Below are positions 1-9,486 of a stretch of DNA of 64,000 nt, one piece after another. Origin of the DNA: Aliiroseovarius sp. F47248L (lineage in GTDB: Bacteria; Pseudomonadota; Alphaproteobacteria; Rhodobacterales; Rhodobacteraceae); assembly GCF_023016085.1 (NCBI RefSeq), contig NZ_JALKBF010000001.1:1736001-1800000 (forward strand). The letters run 5' to 3'. Within the stretch, counting starts at the first letter, position 1, and each line of letters opens with the position of its first letter. The notes beneath the pieces were generated by a model. That model was not told the origin of the DNA. It was given only the letters and a program-made list of their open reading frames with translations, and searched no databases. The translations under genes were made by a program, and so were the position numbers.

Positions 1-2
1 CT

Positions 3-281
3 GGCGGGCGTCACTATGCGCTTGAGGTCAAGGGCGACTCGATGATCGACGCAGGGATCAACAATGGCGATGTGGTGGTCATTCGCGAGACCAGCCAAGC
101 GCAGAATGGTGACATCGTCGTGGCGCAGGTTGACGGGTATGAAGCTACGTTGAAACGGTTTCGCAAAACCGATGGGATGATCGCTTTGGAAGCCGCCAAC
201 CCGGCCTATGAAACCCGCTTGCTGCCGGAAGGTCAGGTCAAGGTGCAAGGCAAGTTGGTCGGATTGATCCGCACTTACTGA
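3..281 (+). CDS. lexA: LexA repressor, C-terminal part (5' truncated by window edge)
   Basis: This is the carboxy-terminal self-cleavage (S24 peptidase) domain of the SOS repressor LexA; the DNA-binding half lies outside the window. The catalytic serine is in the GDSM motif right after the window starts, and the catalytic lysine is in EATLKRF. The end [10 protein letters not shown] is typical of the family. On DNA damage RecA filaments stimulate autocleavage and derepression. A stem-loop with a T-rich tail follows the stop. The partner site for this regulator, a GTTC-N7-GTTC box, occurs later in the window at 52618-52632. Frame continues to the window edge, so the true start cannot be seen. 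Confidence 0.93.
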   Translation, partial: GGRHYALEVKGDSMIDAGINNGDVVVIRETSQAQNGDIVVAQVDGYEATLKRFRKTDGMIALEAANPAYETRLLPEGQVKVQGKLVGLIRTY

Positions 282-311
282 TCAGTTTCTAGCATTCTGA
301 CCGAAATTAAA

Positions 312-340
312 AAAGGGACGCAACTATGGTGCGTCCCTTT
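312..340. terminator. Bidirectional intrinsic terminator between lexA and phaR
   Basis: GGGACGCA (315-322) pairs perfectly with TGCGTCCC (330-337) around a 7-nt loop. It is flanked by an A run on the left and Ts on the right, so it can stop lexA on the plus strand and phaR on the minus strand. Confidence 0.75.
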
Positions 341-365
341 CTTACAATCAGTCGACGAATTTGCG

Positions 366-935
366 TCAGCCAAGCCCTGACAGTTTTTTCTGCAACTCCG
401 CAAGCTGTTTCTTGATAGCGTCCAGTTCGTCCTTGGATCCTGCTTCCGGTTTATCCGCCGCGCTGTCATCGTCTTCAGAAGACGAGGCACCGCCAGGAAA
501 TCCACCCATCATCGCTTTCATGAAGGCTTCTTGCTGCGCTTGCATCGCTTCAAATCCGGGCATCTGTGCCATAGGATTTCCCATCGCACCGAAGTTTTCC
601 ATCATCTTGGATTGACCATCGCGCAGCATCTCAAAGCTCGCCGCCAGGAACTGCGGCACGACGCTATGCGCTTGCGTGGTATAGGAACGTACAAGATCGG
701 TCAGCACATCCACCGGCAAAACACTTTCGCCCCGGCTTTCGTGTTCGGCAACGATCTGAAGCAGGTACTGGCGCGTCAGATCATCACCCGACTTCAAGTC
801 GATAATCTGAACTTCACGACCATCACGGATGAACCCGGCAATGTCGTCCAATGTCACATAATCCGAGGTCTCGGTGTTATACAGGCGCCGACTTGCGTAA
901 CGCTTGATCAGCAGTGGTTCTTGTTTCTGAGCCAT
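366..935 (-). CDS. phaR: PhaR, polyhydroxyalkanoate synthesis repressor
   Basis: 189 aa. The first 60 residues match the PHB/PHA accumulation regulator DNA-binding domain (IKRYASRRLYNT followed by YVTLDDIA), then comes the accumulation regulatory domain. The C-terminus (from about residue 145) is acidic, then Lys/Leu-rich with coiled-coil character. In related bacteria PhaR binds both PHB granules and DNA, so granule formation titrates it off the phasin promoter. A GGGGAG ribosome site precedes the ATG. A PhaR-like box lies 28-38 nt upstream of its own start, suggesting autoregulation. It heads a cluster with phaP, phaC and phaZ. Confidence 0.95.
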   Translation of the reverse strand: MAQKQEPLLIKRYASRRLYNTETSDYVTLDDIAGFIRDGREVQIIDLKSGDDLTRQYLLQIVAEHESRGESVLPVDVLTDLVRSYTTQAHSVVPQFLAASFEMLRDGQSKMMENFGAMGNPMAQMPGFEAMQAQQEAFMKAMMGGFPGGASSSEDDDSAADKPEAGSKDELDAIKKQLAELQKKLSGLG

Positions 936-962
936 CTTATCTCCCCGCAGCAGCTATGATTG

Positions 963-973
963 CTGCACTGCAA
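963..973. promoter_or_regulatory. Candidate PhaR operator upstream of phaR
   Basis: CTGCACTGCAA, one base off the CTGC-N3-GCAG dyad reported for PhaR of Rhodobacter/Paracoccus. It lies between phaP and phaR, 28 nt upstream of the phaR start, in position to repress phaR itself. Confidence 0.55.
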
Positions 974-1047
974 AAGCCTAGCAAAGCCCACATCAAAGGC
1001 AAGTCTTTTGATCAAACTTTATGTGAGGAGACTAATGCAGGCACAAA

Positions 1048-1076
1048 TAAAAAAAGGGCGAGCACGAAGCTCGCCC
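1048..1076 (-). terminator. Intrinsic terminator of phaP
   Basis: GGGCGAGC (1056-1063) pairs perfectly with GCTCGCCC (1069-1076). The A run at 1048-1055 becomes a T run on the minus strand, 47 nt after the phaP stop. Confidence 0.8.
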
Positions 1077-1122
1077 TTCTGGAATAGGCCGGATCGGGAG
1101 GTTGGTCTCCGGCAAAATTCGC

Positions 1123-1566
1123 TTACTTAGCAGTCGCTTTTTTGGCAGCTTTCTGAACTTCGTCAGTTGCTTTTTTGACAGCAGCTTGTGCGTCGTCGCC
1201 CAGCTCTTTGCCGGCAGCCATCATCAGCTCAACGGTTTCAGCTTGCACTTTTTTCGCAACTTCAGCGAAAGCGGCCAGGTTTTCAGCGGCCAGCTCGGCT
1301 TGAGCCGAAGCGAAGTCGGTTACGGCTTTGCCATAGTCAGCTGCTTCTTCTTTAGCAGTGGTGACGTCGCCCATTTTGGACAGAGTTTCTTTGGTCCATT
1401 TGGTCGAGATCTCAGCCGATTTGTCTGCAGCTTGCAGAGCAACTTTCGACATTTTTTCGGCCAAAGCAGCTTGGTTTTTGAAAGCGTCTTGAGCGACCGA
1501 CATGTCAACGGGGAAGTTACCCAGCATTTCTTGGAACATCTTGGTGAAGTCTTGTGTCTTAGTCAT
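1123..1566 (-). CDS. phaP: Phasin (PHB granule-associated protein)
   Basis: 147 aa from the chosen start. It is a small, Ala/Lys/Glu-rich, fully alpha-helical protein of the phasin_2 type, ending in a lysine/alanine-rich tail (KKATDEVQKAAKKATAK). Phasins coat PHB granules and control their size. The ATG at 1566 (MTKTQDFTKMF) is preferred because GGAG sits 8 nt upstream. An ATG two codons earlier (1572) lies too close to it, and the longer open frame up to 1683 runs through the operator palindrome. It lies between phaC and phaR on the same strand, and a two-box PhaR operator sits just upstream. Confidence 0.92.
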   Translation of the reverse strand: MTKTQDFTKMFQEMLGNFPVDMSVAQDAFKNQAALAEKMSKVALQAADKSAEISTKWTKETLSKMGDVTTAKEEAADYGKAVTDFASAQAELAAENLAAFAEVAKKVQAETVELMMAAGKELGDDAQAAVKKATDEVQKAAKKATAK

Positions 1567-1632
1567 TGTCATATCTCCGAGGTTTTGCGCCGGGGAGGAG
1601 GTCGGCGCCTGAATTTCTATGAGGAGAATATG

Positions 1633-1677
1633 TATGCTGCAGTGCAGAAAATCAAGCTTTTTCTGCACTGCAGCATA
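1633..1677. promoter_or_regulatory. Perfect 19-nt palindrome with two PhaR boxes upstream of phaP
   Basis: Arms 1633-1651 and 1659-1677 are perfect 19-nt inverted repeats around a 7-nt centre. Each arm holds one CTGC-N3-GCAG dyad (CTGCAGTGCAG at 1637-1647 and CTGCACTGCAG at 1663-1673), the sequence reported for PhaR binding. There is no T run on either side, so a terminator reading is less likely. It lies 67-111 nt upstream of the phaP start. Confidence 0.75.
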
Positions 1678-1700
1678 AAACAATAATAAGTTGTTGAAAA

Positions 1701-3494
1701 TCAGGTAATTGGTTTCGCAACAACATAGGTACCAGGCGCTGGGGCAAGTGGTTTGTGCGACGAATCGCCGACCTCGCGTGCCTCTATCTGCTTACCTGAC
1801 CGCCTAGAAAGCCACTCATCCCAACGCCCCCACCAAGATCCTTCATTGAAGGTTGCCCCCTCCATCCAGTCATCCGAAGCCGCAGGCCAGTCTTCGTTGG
1901 TATAGTGGCCATATTTCTTTTTCGACGGCGGGTTCACGATCCCCGCGATATGTCCGCTTTGCGACACAATGAAGGTCTTGTCCTTCGACCCCATCTGCCG
2001 AATGCCGTCATAGGATGACTTCCACGCGGCAATGTGATCTGTCTCGCAAGCAATGGCGCAAAGCGGCACGTCCACATCTGAAATCGAAAGATGCTCGTCC
2101 AGCAATTCGAAATCACCCTTCGCAAAGCGATTGTCTTGACACAGGCCGCGCAGATACTCGACGGTCATCTTGGCGGGCAGGTTTGTGCTGTCCCCGTTCC
2201 AATACAGAAGATCGAAGGCAGGGGGCGTCTTGCCCAGCATGTAGCTGTTGATTGCAGGGCCATAGATCAGGTCATTGGGCCTTAGAAAAGAGAAGGTTCG
2301 CGACATGAAAAAACTGTCCAGATAGCCGCGTTCAGCCACTTCTTCTTCGATCCCGGTAACAAAATCGTCGTCCAGAAAGACACCGACTTCACCCTGATCT
2401 GAAAAATCAGTCAGCGTAGTGAAGAATGTCGCTGAATTGACAGACTTGTCTCCGCGTTTTTTCATCAAAGACAAGGTCAGAGACAGTGTGGTGCCGGCAA
2501 TGCAATAGCCGACCACATTGACCTTCTTCTGTTTGGTGATGGCTTTCGCCTCGCGCATTGCGGCCAGATATCCGTCTTCAATATAATCGCCCAGCCCCAC
2601 TTCTGCATAGGACGCGTCCGGGTTCACCCAGCTGACAACAAACAGCGTGTAACCCTGATCGACGATCCATTTGATCAGGCTGTTCTGTTCCTTCAGGTCC
2701 ATGATGTAAAATTTGTTGATCCAAGGCGGGAAGATGATCAACGGCGTCGCATGCACCTTTTCGGTTGTTGGTGTATACTGAATCAGCTCCAACATCCGGT
2801 TGCGATACACCACCTGCCCCGGCGTTGTTGCGATATTCTTACCAACCTCGAACGCACTGTCATCCACCAGCTTGACCAAAAGTTCACCATCGTTGGCCTC
2901 AAGATCCGCGACAAGGTTTTCCAATCCTTTCACCAGCGACTGCCCGTTTGTTTCAACAGCGCGCTCCATGGCGTCCGGGTTTGTTGCCAGAAAATTGGTC
3001 GGGCTCATCATGTCTATGATCTGCTGAGTGAAGAACTCCATCCGTTTGGTATCTTCGGGATCCAGCCCTTCGACGTCCTTCAGCGCTTCTTCGATAGTTT
3101 GCGAACTGATCAGATACTGCTGTTTGACATAGTTATAGTAAGGATGAGAATCCCACAGCGGGTTTGAAAACCGTCGATCCTTTGGACCCGAATCCTCAGG
3201 TGCCTTAAACTCGCCAGCGGCCAAAGCCGCTTGTGCTTCCATCGCATGTTCCAGCGTTTTGCCCCAATAGGCCACCTGATGCTCAAACATCTTTGATGGG
3301 TTCGCCATCATGTCCGCCCAGATAGTCCCGGCGGCTTTTACATAGAATTCCTGCCCCGGCGCCTGCAGGCTGGGCCGCACGGGTTTTCTGTGCGCCATGA
3401 TGTTGGCAAGGCGTTTTGACAGTTCCTCGATGCGGGCGAGGTTGTTGTTCAGTTCACTCAGTTCCTGGCCTTTGTCTACTTGGTCAGTTGTCAT
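1701..3494 (-). CDS. phaC: Class I poly(3-hydroxyalkanoate) synthase
   Basis: 597 aa, the usual size for class I PhaC. It polymerises (R)-3-hydroxybutyryl-CoA into PHB on the granule surface. The lipase-like box GYCIAG places the catalytic cysteine near residue 331. The aspartate is in CETDHIAAW and the histidine in QSGHIAGIVNPP, completing the Cys-Asp-His triad. The N-terminal 100 residues are the less conserved domain typical of class I enzymes. It is transcribed away from phaZ, with a PhaR-type box between them, and lies upstream of phaP. The start at 3494 is an ATG. Confidence 0.97.
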   Translation of the reverse strand: MTTDQVDKGQELSELNNNLARIEELSKRLANIMAHRKPVRPSLQAPGQEFYVKAAGTIWADMMANPSKMFEHQVAYWGKTLEHAMEAQAALAAGEFKAPEDSGPKDRRFSNPLWDSHPYYNYVKQQYLISSQTIEEALKDVEGLDPEDTKRMEFFTQQIIDMMSPTNFLATNPDAMERAVETNGQSLVKGLENLVADLEANDGELLVKLVDDSAFEVGKNIATTPGQVVYRNRMLELIQYTPTTEKVHATPLIIFPPWINKFYIMDLKEQNSLIKWIVDQGYTLFVVSWVNPDASYAEVGLGDYIEDGYLAAMREAKAITKQKKVNVVGYCIAGTTLSLTLSLMKKRGDKSVNSATFFTTLTDFSDQGEVGVFLDDDFVTGIEEEVAERGYLDSFFMSRTFSFLRPNDLIYGPAINSYMLGKTPPAFDLLYWNGDSTNLPAKMTVEYLRGLCQDNRFAKGDFELLDEHLSISDVDVPLCAIACETDHIAAWKSSYDGIRQMGSKDKTFIVSQSGHIAGIVNPPSKKKYGHYTNEDWPAASDDWMEGATFNEGSWWGRWDEWLSRRSGKQIEAREVGDSSHKPLAPAPGTYVVAKPIT

Positions 3495-3518
3495 GAAACA
3501 ATTTCCCCCCTATGGTTT

Positions 3519-3530
3519 CTGCAAGTGCAG
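3519..3530. promoter_or_regulatory. Candidate PhaR operator between phaC and phaZ
   Basis: CTGC-AAGT-GCAG, a perfect dyad with a 4-nt spacer, sits in the 104-nt gap between the divergent phaC and phaZ genes. It is placed to affect synthase and depolymerase together. Confidence 0.55.
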
Positions 3531-3598
3531 CATCGTAAAAACTGCATATGAAACCAACTATGCGAATGCAGCGCGTAAAAATCAAAGGCTAATATCAA

Positions 3599-4918
3599 AT
3601 GCGGTACATGGCGACTTACGATCTGATGGAGACGATCCGTAATACGAATCAGTGGTTAGGCGCAACAGCCGCAGCCATGGGGTCGTATCCCGCAACCGCC
3701 TTGATTCCGAACCCGTTCTTTCAGATGTTATCTGCATGGGGCGAAGTGACCGAACGTAGCTTTGATCGGATGGTCACAAAACCCGACTGGGGCATCCTGA
3801 GCGTCGTTGGCGAAGATGGTCGCGACCACGTAGTGCAAGTTGAGAAGCTGGTCGAGCGGCCGTTTGGCGACTTGATCCAGTTCAAAGTCACCGGGCGCCG
3901 CGAGAAAAAACGCCGCATTATGCTGGTGGCCCCCATGTCCGGCCACTATGCAACGCTTTTGCGATCGACCGTTGCCAGCCTTCTTCCCGATGCGGAAGTT
4001 TACATCACTGATTGGCACAATGCTCGGGATATTCCCGTCAGTGCCGGCAAATTCGATATTGAGGACTATACCCTCTATCTGGTCGATTTCATGCGCCACC
4101 TTGGCCCTGACATCAACGTTGTTGCCGTGTGCCAGCCCGCCCCCCTAACGCTTGCAGCGACCGCTTATCTGGCCGAGTTGGATCCCGAAGCACAGCCGCA
4201 AACGCTGACCCTGATCGGTGGTCCGATTGACCCGGACGCTGCAGCCACGGATGTGACCGATTTCGGACGTCGTGTGACCATGGGACAGCTGGAAGAAACC
4301 GCAATACAACGCGTGGGCTTCAAGTACAAAGGGGCTGGTCGGATGGTTTATCCCGGTCTGCTGCAACTGGCAGGCTTCATGTCGATGAATGGTGAAAAGC
4401 ATTCGAAAGCATTTTCGAACCAGATCATGCGAGTGGCCAAGGGCGAAGCATCAGAACGTGACAAGCACAACCGCTTCTATGACGAATACCTTGCCGTCAT
4501 GGATATGACCGCAGAGTTTTACCTGAGCACTGTTAAACGTGTCTTTAAGAACAGCGAAATTGCCAAGAACGCATTTGTCGTTGATGGGCACACAGTGAAT
4601 ATCGGTGCGATCACCGACGTCGCAGTCAAAACAGTCGAAGGCACCAAGGACGACATCACAGCCCCTGGCCAGTGCATCGCGGCCCTGAACCTGCTGACCG
4701 GTCTGTCCGCAGACAAAAAAGCCAGCCATGTCGAAGACGGCGCAGGCCATTACGGTATCTTTGCGGGCAAAAGCTGGCGCAACAATATTCGCCCGCTGGT
4801 TCTGAACTTCATCGACCAAAATGACGGGCGACACGCCGTGCAGGCTGCCAAGAAACGAGCTAAGAAAGCGGCTGCAAAGCCGGCGGGGCTGAAGGTTGTG
4901 AAATCCGCCGGGAAATAG
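3599..4918 (+). CDS. phaZ: Intracellular polyhydroxyalkanoate depolymerase
   Basis: 439 aa. The family hydrolyses stored PHB back to monomers or oligomers in the cytoplasm. The start MRYMATYDLMETIR, the block MLVAPMSGHYATLLR and the block YITDWHNARDIP are typical of the intracellular PhaZ1 family. The likely nucleophile is the cysteine in VVAVCQPAP (near residue 181), as in Ralstonia PhaZ1, rather than a serine. The histidine is in GAGHYGIFAG near the C-terminus. The last 30 residues are lysine/alanine-rich. It is divergent from phaC and shares its control region. The weaker alternative start is the ATG at 3608. Confidence 0.93.
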   Translation: MRYMATYDLMETIRNTNQWLGATAAAMGSYPATALIPNPFFQMLSAWGEVTERSFDRMVTKPDWGILSVVGEDGRDHVVQVEKLVERPFGDLIQFKVTGRREKKRRIMLVAPMSGHYATLLRSTVASLLPDAEVYITDWHNARDIPVSAGKFDIEDYTLYLVDFMRHLGPDINVVAVCQPAPLTLAATAYLAELDPEAQPQTLTLIGGPIDPDAAATDVTDFGRRVTMGQLEETAIQRVGFKYKGAGRMVYPGLLQLAGFMSMNGEKHSKAFSNQIMRVAKGEASERDKHNRFYDEYLAVMDMTAEFYLSTVKRVFKNSEIAKNAFVVDGHTVNIGAITDVAVKTVEGTKDDITAPGQCIAALNLLTGLSADKKASHVEDGAGHYGIFAGKSWRNNIRPLVLNFIDQNDGRHAVQAAKKRAKKAAAKPAGLKVVKSAGK

Positions 4919-5073
4919 GTTGCACACCCTAAATATGACGCAGGCGCACACATGGGTTCGCACCCCTGTCCAGATGTGTCATTGGGCGATGTATGCTATC
5001 CTAAGCATTGAGACGACAAACAGTCACAGCCCTTGCAGATGTCGGTGTGGGCGGCCCGTGATATTTTCTTAGT

Positions 5074-5493
5074 TCAGCAATCCGAATAGCCGTCACCATC
5101 TGCCGGATCAATCCGCAGATGGGTGACGCCACCACGAGTGCCACAGATCTGGATAAGCCAGGTCTGGTCATAGCCTTGCCACCCCCGTCCGAGCAATTCC
5201 TGAAGGTATCGGTCCACTCCCCCAGCGCGCACCAAATCAGGGATCTTGGCGCGCATCGCCCGATCACCGAAAAAAGGATCTGTTTCATCCCCCGGGTGCC
5301 GAAGGCCAAAGCGATGAAAGTTTGCACGATCCTGCTGAATTACTGCACCTACGTCCTTAAGCGGTGCACCGCGTGAGTTATAGAAATCTTCTTTACCGAT
5401 GGTGGTGTAGTAAGAAGCAAGATTGGGACCAGCAAAGGCGGTCTGGGTCATCACAAAAGCAAGGGCTGGCAGGATATATCGCAACCTAAACAT
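5074..5493 (-). CDS. Small exported protein of unknown function
   Basis: 139 aa. I do not recognise the family. Residues 1-21 form a clear signal peptide ending in AFA, so the mature protein is probably periplasmic. The C-terminus has an LxIDPADGDGYSDC ending and two cysteines (in IQICGTRGG and the last residue) that could form a disulfide. The ATG at 5493 is chosen because AGGAG lies 7 nt upstream; an in-frame TTG at 5499 overlaps the spacer. It stands alone between phaZ and the hydrolases, with 244 nt of apparently non-coding sequence upstream. Confidence 0.7.
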   Translation of the reverse strand: MFRLRYILPALAFVMTQTAFAGPNLASYYTTIGKEDFYNSRGAPLKDVGAVIQQDRANFHRFGLRHPGDETDPFFGDRAMRAKIPDLVRAGGVDRYLQELLGRGWQGYDQTWLIQICGTRGGVTHLRIDPADGDGYSDC

Positions 5494-5741
5494 GAACAAA
5501 CTCCTATGGGTAAATGTAGGAAGCTTAGCGCAATCTCGTTTTTCACAAAACCTGGTGCTGAGGTTAGCTAAATCCCGTGGTATCGCGTTCCGTTGAACGC
5601 TTCATAAAACGAACGGCTATCCGGCTTGTTCTGAGTTCATGACAGCGAACGCCCTGTATATGAGCGTGCTTCGGTTCGGTCACGATCATCAACAAATCCG
5701 ATGGGGTCCCGGGTCGAAAGTGCCTTGCCTATTTGAGTTTA

Positions 5742-6452
5742 TCAGCGCAGCTCAAGCGGCATATCGAGCCATGCCCGCATTCCGATATTGACCTGTTGCG
5801 GCACTTCGACGGTTGGCAAATGCCCAGCTTCGGGCAAGATCACCAGTTCTGCCCCCGGAATAAGGGCCGCCATGGTTTCATGTCGTTTGGGTGGGGTCAG
5901 CCCATCATGTGCGCCACACATCACCATGGTGGGCACTTTCAACCGTTGCAGACTGCGCTGTGCATCGGGGCGACGCTGAAGAGCGCGTGACTGGCGGACG
6001 AACATCTCGCCTCCTTGTCGATGAGCCATGTCCTGCACCAAAGCAACGACTGCATCTCGTCCGGGGCCTGGGGCCAGATGGTCGGGAGATAGCGATTCTG
6101 CCATCGCTTCATCCAGCCGTCCGGCGCTGGCGCGCACGATCTGCGGCTCGCGCCATGCAGCTTGGGCGGGTGTATCGGGCAACGGCGTGGTTGACATCAA
6201 AGCCAAACGCGACACCCGTTCCGGCGCACGTCGGGCAATTTCCATAGCGACGATGCCGCCCATGCTCAGCCCTGCCAGCGCAAAACGCGGTGGCAACTGA
6301 TCCAAAATAATGCCTGCCATATCGCGGATCGTATCCCCGTGAACCGGAGGGGCAACAACAACGATATGATCTTGCGACAAGTCGTCGATCTGGGGGCCAA
6401 AGACCCGCGCATCACACATCATTCCGGGGATCAGAACCACTGGTTCATGCAT
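5742..6452 (-). CDS. Alpha/beta hydrolase
   Basis: 236 aa, a complete alpha/beta hydrolase fold. The oxyanion region is LIPGMMCDARVF, the nucleophile elbow is GLSMGG (Ser about 83), the acid is in CGAHDGLTPP and the histidine in PEAGHLPTVE. The layout is close to small esterases/lactonases of the PcaD or YcjY type. No signal peptide is present, so it is cytoplasmic. The substrate cannot be predicted. It runs in the same direction as the next hydrolase, about 100 nt apart, and may or may not share a transcript. Confidence 0.82.
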   Translation of the reverse strand: MHEPVVLIPGMMCDARVFGPQIDDLSQDHIVVVAPPVHGDTIRDMAGIILDQLPPRFALAGLSMGGIVAMEIARRAPERVSRLALMSTTPLPDTPAQAAWREPQIVRASAGRLDEAMAESLSPDHLAPGPGRDAVVALVQDMAHRQGGEMFVRQSRALQRRPDAQRSLQRLKVPTMVMCGAHDGLTPPKRHETMAALIPGAELVILPEAGHLPTVEVPQQVNIGMRAWLDMPLELR

Positions 6453-6549
6453 ATTTCACTCGCTTGTCTGTCATGCCTCGAACGGACTTTGGCGCGCCTG
6501 TTTGAATTGCGCAAGCTGCTAACACCTGGTGCGATGAAACGCGCAGATG

Positions 6550-7299
6550 CTAGCAGCGCGCCAGCACCACTTTGATCATTTTCTGAATAGTGCGCAGGCA
6601 TTCTTCGTCCGAGAACCGATGATCAGCCCCCTTTACAAGCGTCAGCCGGATGTCTTTTCCGTCGACGTGTTCCAGCAGCTTGACGGCCTGTGCGGTCGGC
6701 ACGGCGGTATCCTCGGTCCCCTGCAGAAATCGCACAGGCATATCGAGCTTCAGTGGACTGCGCAGAACCAGATGGTCGCGCCCATCATCAATCAGACGTT
6801 CGGTGATGATGTAGTCCTCGTCATACTCCGATGGTAGCGTCACGTAGCCATTATGCTCCAGTTCCGCCTTCTGATCGTCGCTGAACCCGGCCCAATAGCC
6901 ATCTTCGGTGAAGTCAGGGGCAGCCGCGATTGTAACAAGACCCACCACCCGGCCCGGTCGCGCGCGCGCCAGCAAAAGCGACTGCCAGCCGCCCATTGAA
7001 CTGCCGACCACCAGCACGGGGCCATCAACCAATTGGTCCACAATCGCCAGTGTGTCCTCGTGCCAATCACCAATTGAGCCATCGGTAAACTTCCCCGAGC
7101 TTTGCCCGTGGCCCGAATAATCAAACCGCAGAAACGCCCGCCCTTCGGCTTTGGCCCAAGCCTCAAGCGCGACCGCTTTCGTGCCCTCCATGTCCGATTT
7201 CAGCCCGGAAAGAAACAGGATCGTCGGCCCCTGCCCGTCTGTTTTCACATAGGCGATGCGACGGCCATTTGCGGTTTCAAGATACTGTGTCTTGGGCAT
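6550..7299 (-). CDS. Alpha/beta hydrolase (ABHD10-like serine hydrolase)
   Basis: 249 aa from ATG 7299 ([17 protein letters not shown]). The longer open frame reaching 7629 overlaps thrS and carries no recognisable domain. The nucleophile motif is GSSMGGW, the acid is in QGTEDTAVP and the histidine in KGADHRFSD. The block [13 protein letters not shown] is typical of the alpha/beta hydrolases related to ABHD10 and small acyl esterases. GGGGA lies just upstream of the start. It is divergent from thrS with a 169-nt gap. The substrate is unknown. Confidence 0.83.
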   Translation of the reverse strand: MPKTQYLETANGRRIAYVKTDGQGPTILFLSGLKSDMEGTKAVALEAWAKAEGRAFLRFDYSGHGQSSGKFTDGSIGDWHEDTLAIVDQLVDGPVLVVGSSMGGWQSLLLARARPGRVVGLVTIAAAPDFTEDGYWAGFSDDQKAELEHNGYVTLPSEYDEDYIITERLIDDGRDHLVLRSPLKLDMPVRFLQGTEDTAVPTAQAVKLLEHVDGKDIRLTLVKGADHRFSDEECLRTIQKMIKVVLARC

Positions 7300-7468
7300 G
7301 TTTTTCCCCGTTTGCTGTGTCGGCCAAACAATACCGGGCACGAAACGCTCTGCAATCCCCAACTTTTTCCGCAAGCCGTTGACAGAGGCGCACGCAAGGT
7401 TCAAAACGCGCCCACACATAACCCGCAACCGGGCGTTCCGTGGGCGCCAAAACGACGAGGAGAAGGCC

Positions 7469-9415
7469 ATGAGCCAGATTTCCCTTACATTTCCTGACGG
7501 CAATTCGCGTGATTTCGATGCAGGTGTGACCCCTGCCGAGGTCGCGGCCAGTATCTCAAACTCGTTGGCCAAAAAGGCAATTTCCGCCACAATAGACGGT
7601 GCCCATTGGGATATGCAGTGGCCGATCAATGAAAATGCGTCGATCTCGCTTCACACGATGAAAGATGATGCACAAGCGCTGGAGTTGATACGCCACGACT
7701 TCGCTCATGTGATGGCGCGCGCGGTGCAGGAGATCTGGCCTGACGTGAAAGTCACCATCGGCCCGGTGATCGAAAACGGCTGGTACTACGACTTTGATCG
7801 TGAACAACCGTTTACGCCAGAAGACCTCGGCCAGATCGAAGCGAAGATGAAAGAGATCATCAACAAGCGCGAGCCGGTCACCACCGAGATTTGGGAACGT
7901 GACCGCGCGATCAAATTCTATGAGGCTAACAACGAGCCCTATAAGGTCGAACTGATCGATGCCATTCCCGGCAATGAACCGCTGCGCATGTATTGGCACG
8001 GCCATTGGCAAGACCTTTGCCGCGGGCCGCACCTGCAACACACCGGCCAATTGCCCGCCGACGCCTTCAAGCTGATGAGCATCGCCGGGGCCTATTGGCG
8101 TGGAGATTCAGACCGCGCCATGCTTCAACGTATCTATGGTGTGGCTTTCCAGAACAAAGAAGGCTTGAAGAAACACCTGCACATGCTGGAAGAAGCCGCC
8201 AAGCGCGACCACCGCAAGCTGGGCCGCGAGATGGACCTGTTCCACATGCAGGAAGAAGCCCCCGGCCAGATCTTTTGGCACCCGAACGGCTGGACGATCT
8301 ATACCGAGCTTCAGGATTACATGCGCCGCCAGCAAAAGCGCGGCGGCTATGTCGAAGTGAACACGCCGCAGGTCGTGGATCGCAAACTGTGGGAAGCGTC
8401 CGGGCACTGGGAAAAGTATCAGGAACACATGTTCATCGTCGAAGTTGACGAAGAACACGCGCGCGAGAAATCCGTGAACGCCCTGAAGCCGATGAACTGC
8501 CCGTGCCACGTTCAGATTTATAATCAGGGTTTGAAATCCTATCGCGACCTGCCATTGCGCATGGCCGAGTTTGGGTCGTGCAACCGCTATGAGCCTTCGG
8601 GCGCCCTGCACGGCATCATGCGGGTGCGCGGGTTCACACAGGATGATGGGCACATCTTCTGCCGCGAAGACCAGATCGAAAGCGAAACGGCCGAATTTAT
8701 TTCGTTCCTGTCTAGGATCTACAAAGATCTCGGGTTCGAAAGTTTCTCGGTCAAATTCTCGGATCGGCCAGAGAAGCGTGCCGGATCGGACGAAGTTTGG
8801 GACAAAGCCGAGACCGCCTTGCTGGCTGCCACCCGCGCCGCTGGTATCGAACCGGAACTCAATCCTGGAGAAGGCGCGTTCTATGGTCCAAAGCTGGAAT
8901 TCGTTCTGACCGATGCAATCGGGCGGGATTGGCAATGCGGCACCCATCAGGTGGATTTTGTTCTGCCCGAGCGTCTGGACGCAAATTACATCGGCGAAGA
9001 TGGGGCAAAGCACCGACCTGTCATGCTGCACCGAGCAACGCTTGGTTCGTTCGAGCGGTTCATCGGCATTCTGATCGAAAGCCACGCAGGCAAGCTGCCT
9101 TTCTGGGTCGCACCACGTCAGGTGGTTGTCGCCTCGATCGTGTCAGACGCTGATGACTACGTGCAAAACGTCGTCGCAGCGCTGAAAGCAAAAGGCATCC
9201 GCGCCGAGGCTGACATTCGAAACGAAAAGATCAACTACAAGGTCCGTGAACACTCGGTCGGTAAGGTGCCGGTCATTCTGGCCTGCGGCATGAAGGAAGT
9301 CGAAGACGGCACCGTTTCAATGCGCCGTTTGGGCGAGAAGCATTCGAAAGTGCTGCCGTTGGACGAGGTTGCTACGACACTGGCGAGCGAAGCCACGCCA
9401 CCCGACCTAGCCTAA
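7469..9415 (+). CDS. thrS: Threonyl-tRNA synthetase
   Basis: 648 aa, full length. Domains in order: TGS (residues 1-65), the second editing-type domain (about 70-225), the class II catalytic core (about 245-540) and the anticodon-binding domain (about 545-640). Visible landmarks are the zinc-ligand cysteine in [10 protein letters not shown], motif 2 around [15 protein letters not shown] and motif 3 [13 protein letters not shown]. The start at ATG 7469 has GAGGAGAAGG upstream. A strong terminator follows. It is a stand-alone gene. Confidence 0.97.
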   Translation: MSQISLTFPDGNSRDFDAGVTPAEVAASISNSLAKKAISATIDGAHWDMQWPINENASISLHTMKDDAQALELIRHDFAHVMARAVQEIWPDVKVTIGPVIENGWYYDFDREQPFTPEDLGQIEAKMKEIINKREPVTTEIWERDRAIKFYEANNEPYKVELIDAIPGNEPLRMYWHGHWQDLCRGPHLQHTGQLPADAFKLMSIAGAYWRGDSDRAMLQRIYGVAFQNKEGLKKHLHMLEEAAKRDHRKLGREMDLFHMQEEAPGQIFWHPNGWTIYTELQDYMRRQQKRGGYVEVNTPQVVDRKLWEASGHWEKYQEHMFIVEVDEEHAREKSVNALKPMNCPCHVQIYNQGLKSYRDLPLRMAEFGSCNRYEPSGALHGIMRVRGFTQDDGHIFCREDQIESETAEFISFLSRIYKDLGFESFSVKFSDRPEKRAGSDEVWDKAETALLAATRAAGIEPELNPGEGAFYGPKLEFVLTDAIGRDWQCGTHQVDFVLPERLDANYIGEDGAKHRPVMLHRATLGSFERFIGILIESHAGKLPFWVAPRQVVVASIVSDADDYVQNVVAALKAKGIRAEADIRNEKINYKVREHSVGKVPVILACGMKEVEDGTVSMRRLGEKHSKVLPLDEVATTLASEATPPDLA

Positions 9416-9433
9416 GAAAAACAAACATCAGTC

Positions 9434-9458
9434 AACCCTCGCCACGAGCGGGGGTTTT
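9434..9458 (+). terminator. Intrinsic terminator of thrS
   Basis: AACCCTCGC (9434-9442) pairs over nine positions (one G-U) with GCGGGGGTT (9448-9456) around CACGA, followed by Ts. It begins 18 nt after the thrS stop. Confidence 0.8.
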
Positions 9459-9486
9459 CATTCGAAACGCGTTACAGAACATCACA

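Noticed and set aside
1633..1677. Palindrome near phaP as a terminator of phaC
   Set aside because: No T run on either strand, and both arms contain the PhaR dyad, so an operator is the better reading.
8108..9085. 325-codon ORF antisense to thrS
   Set aside because: GC-rich shadow frame of a clear synthetase; no ribosome site or domain.
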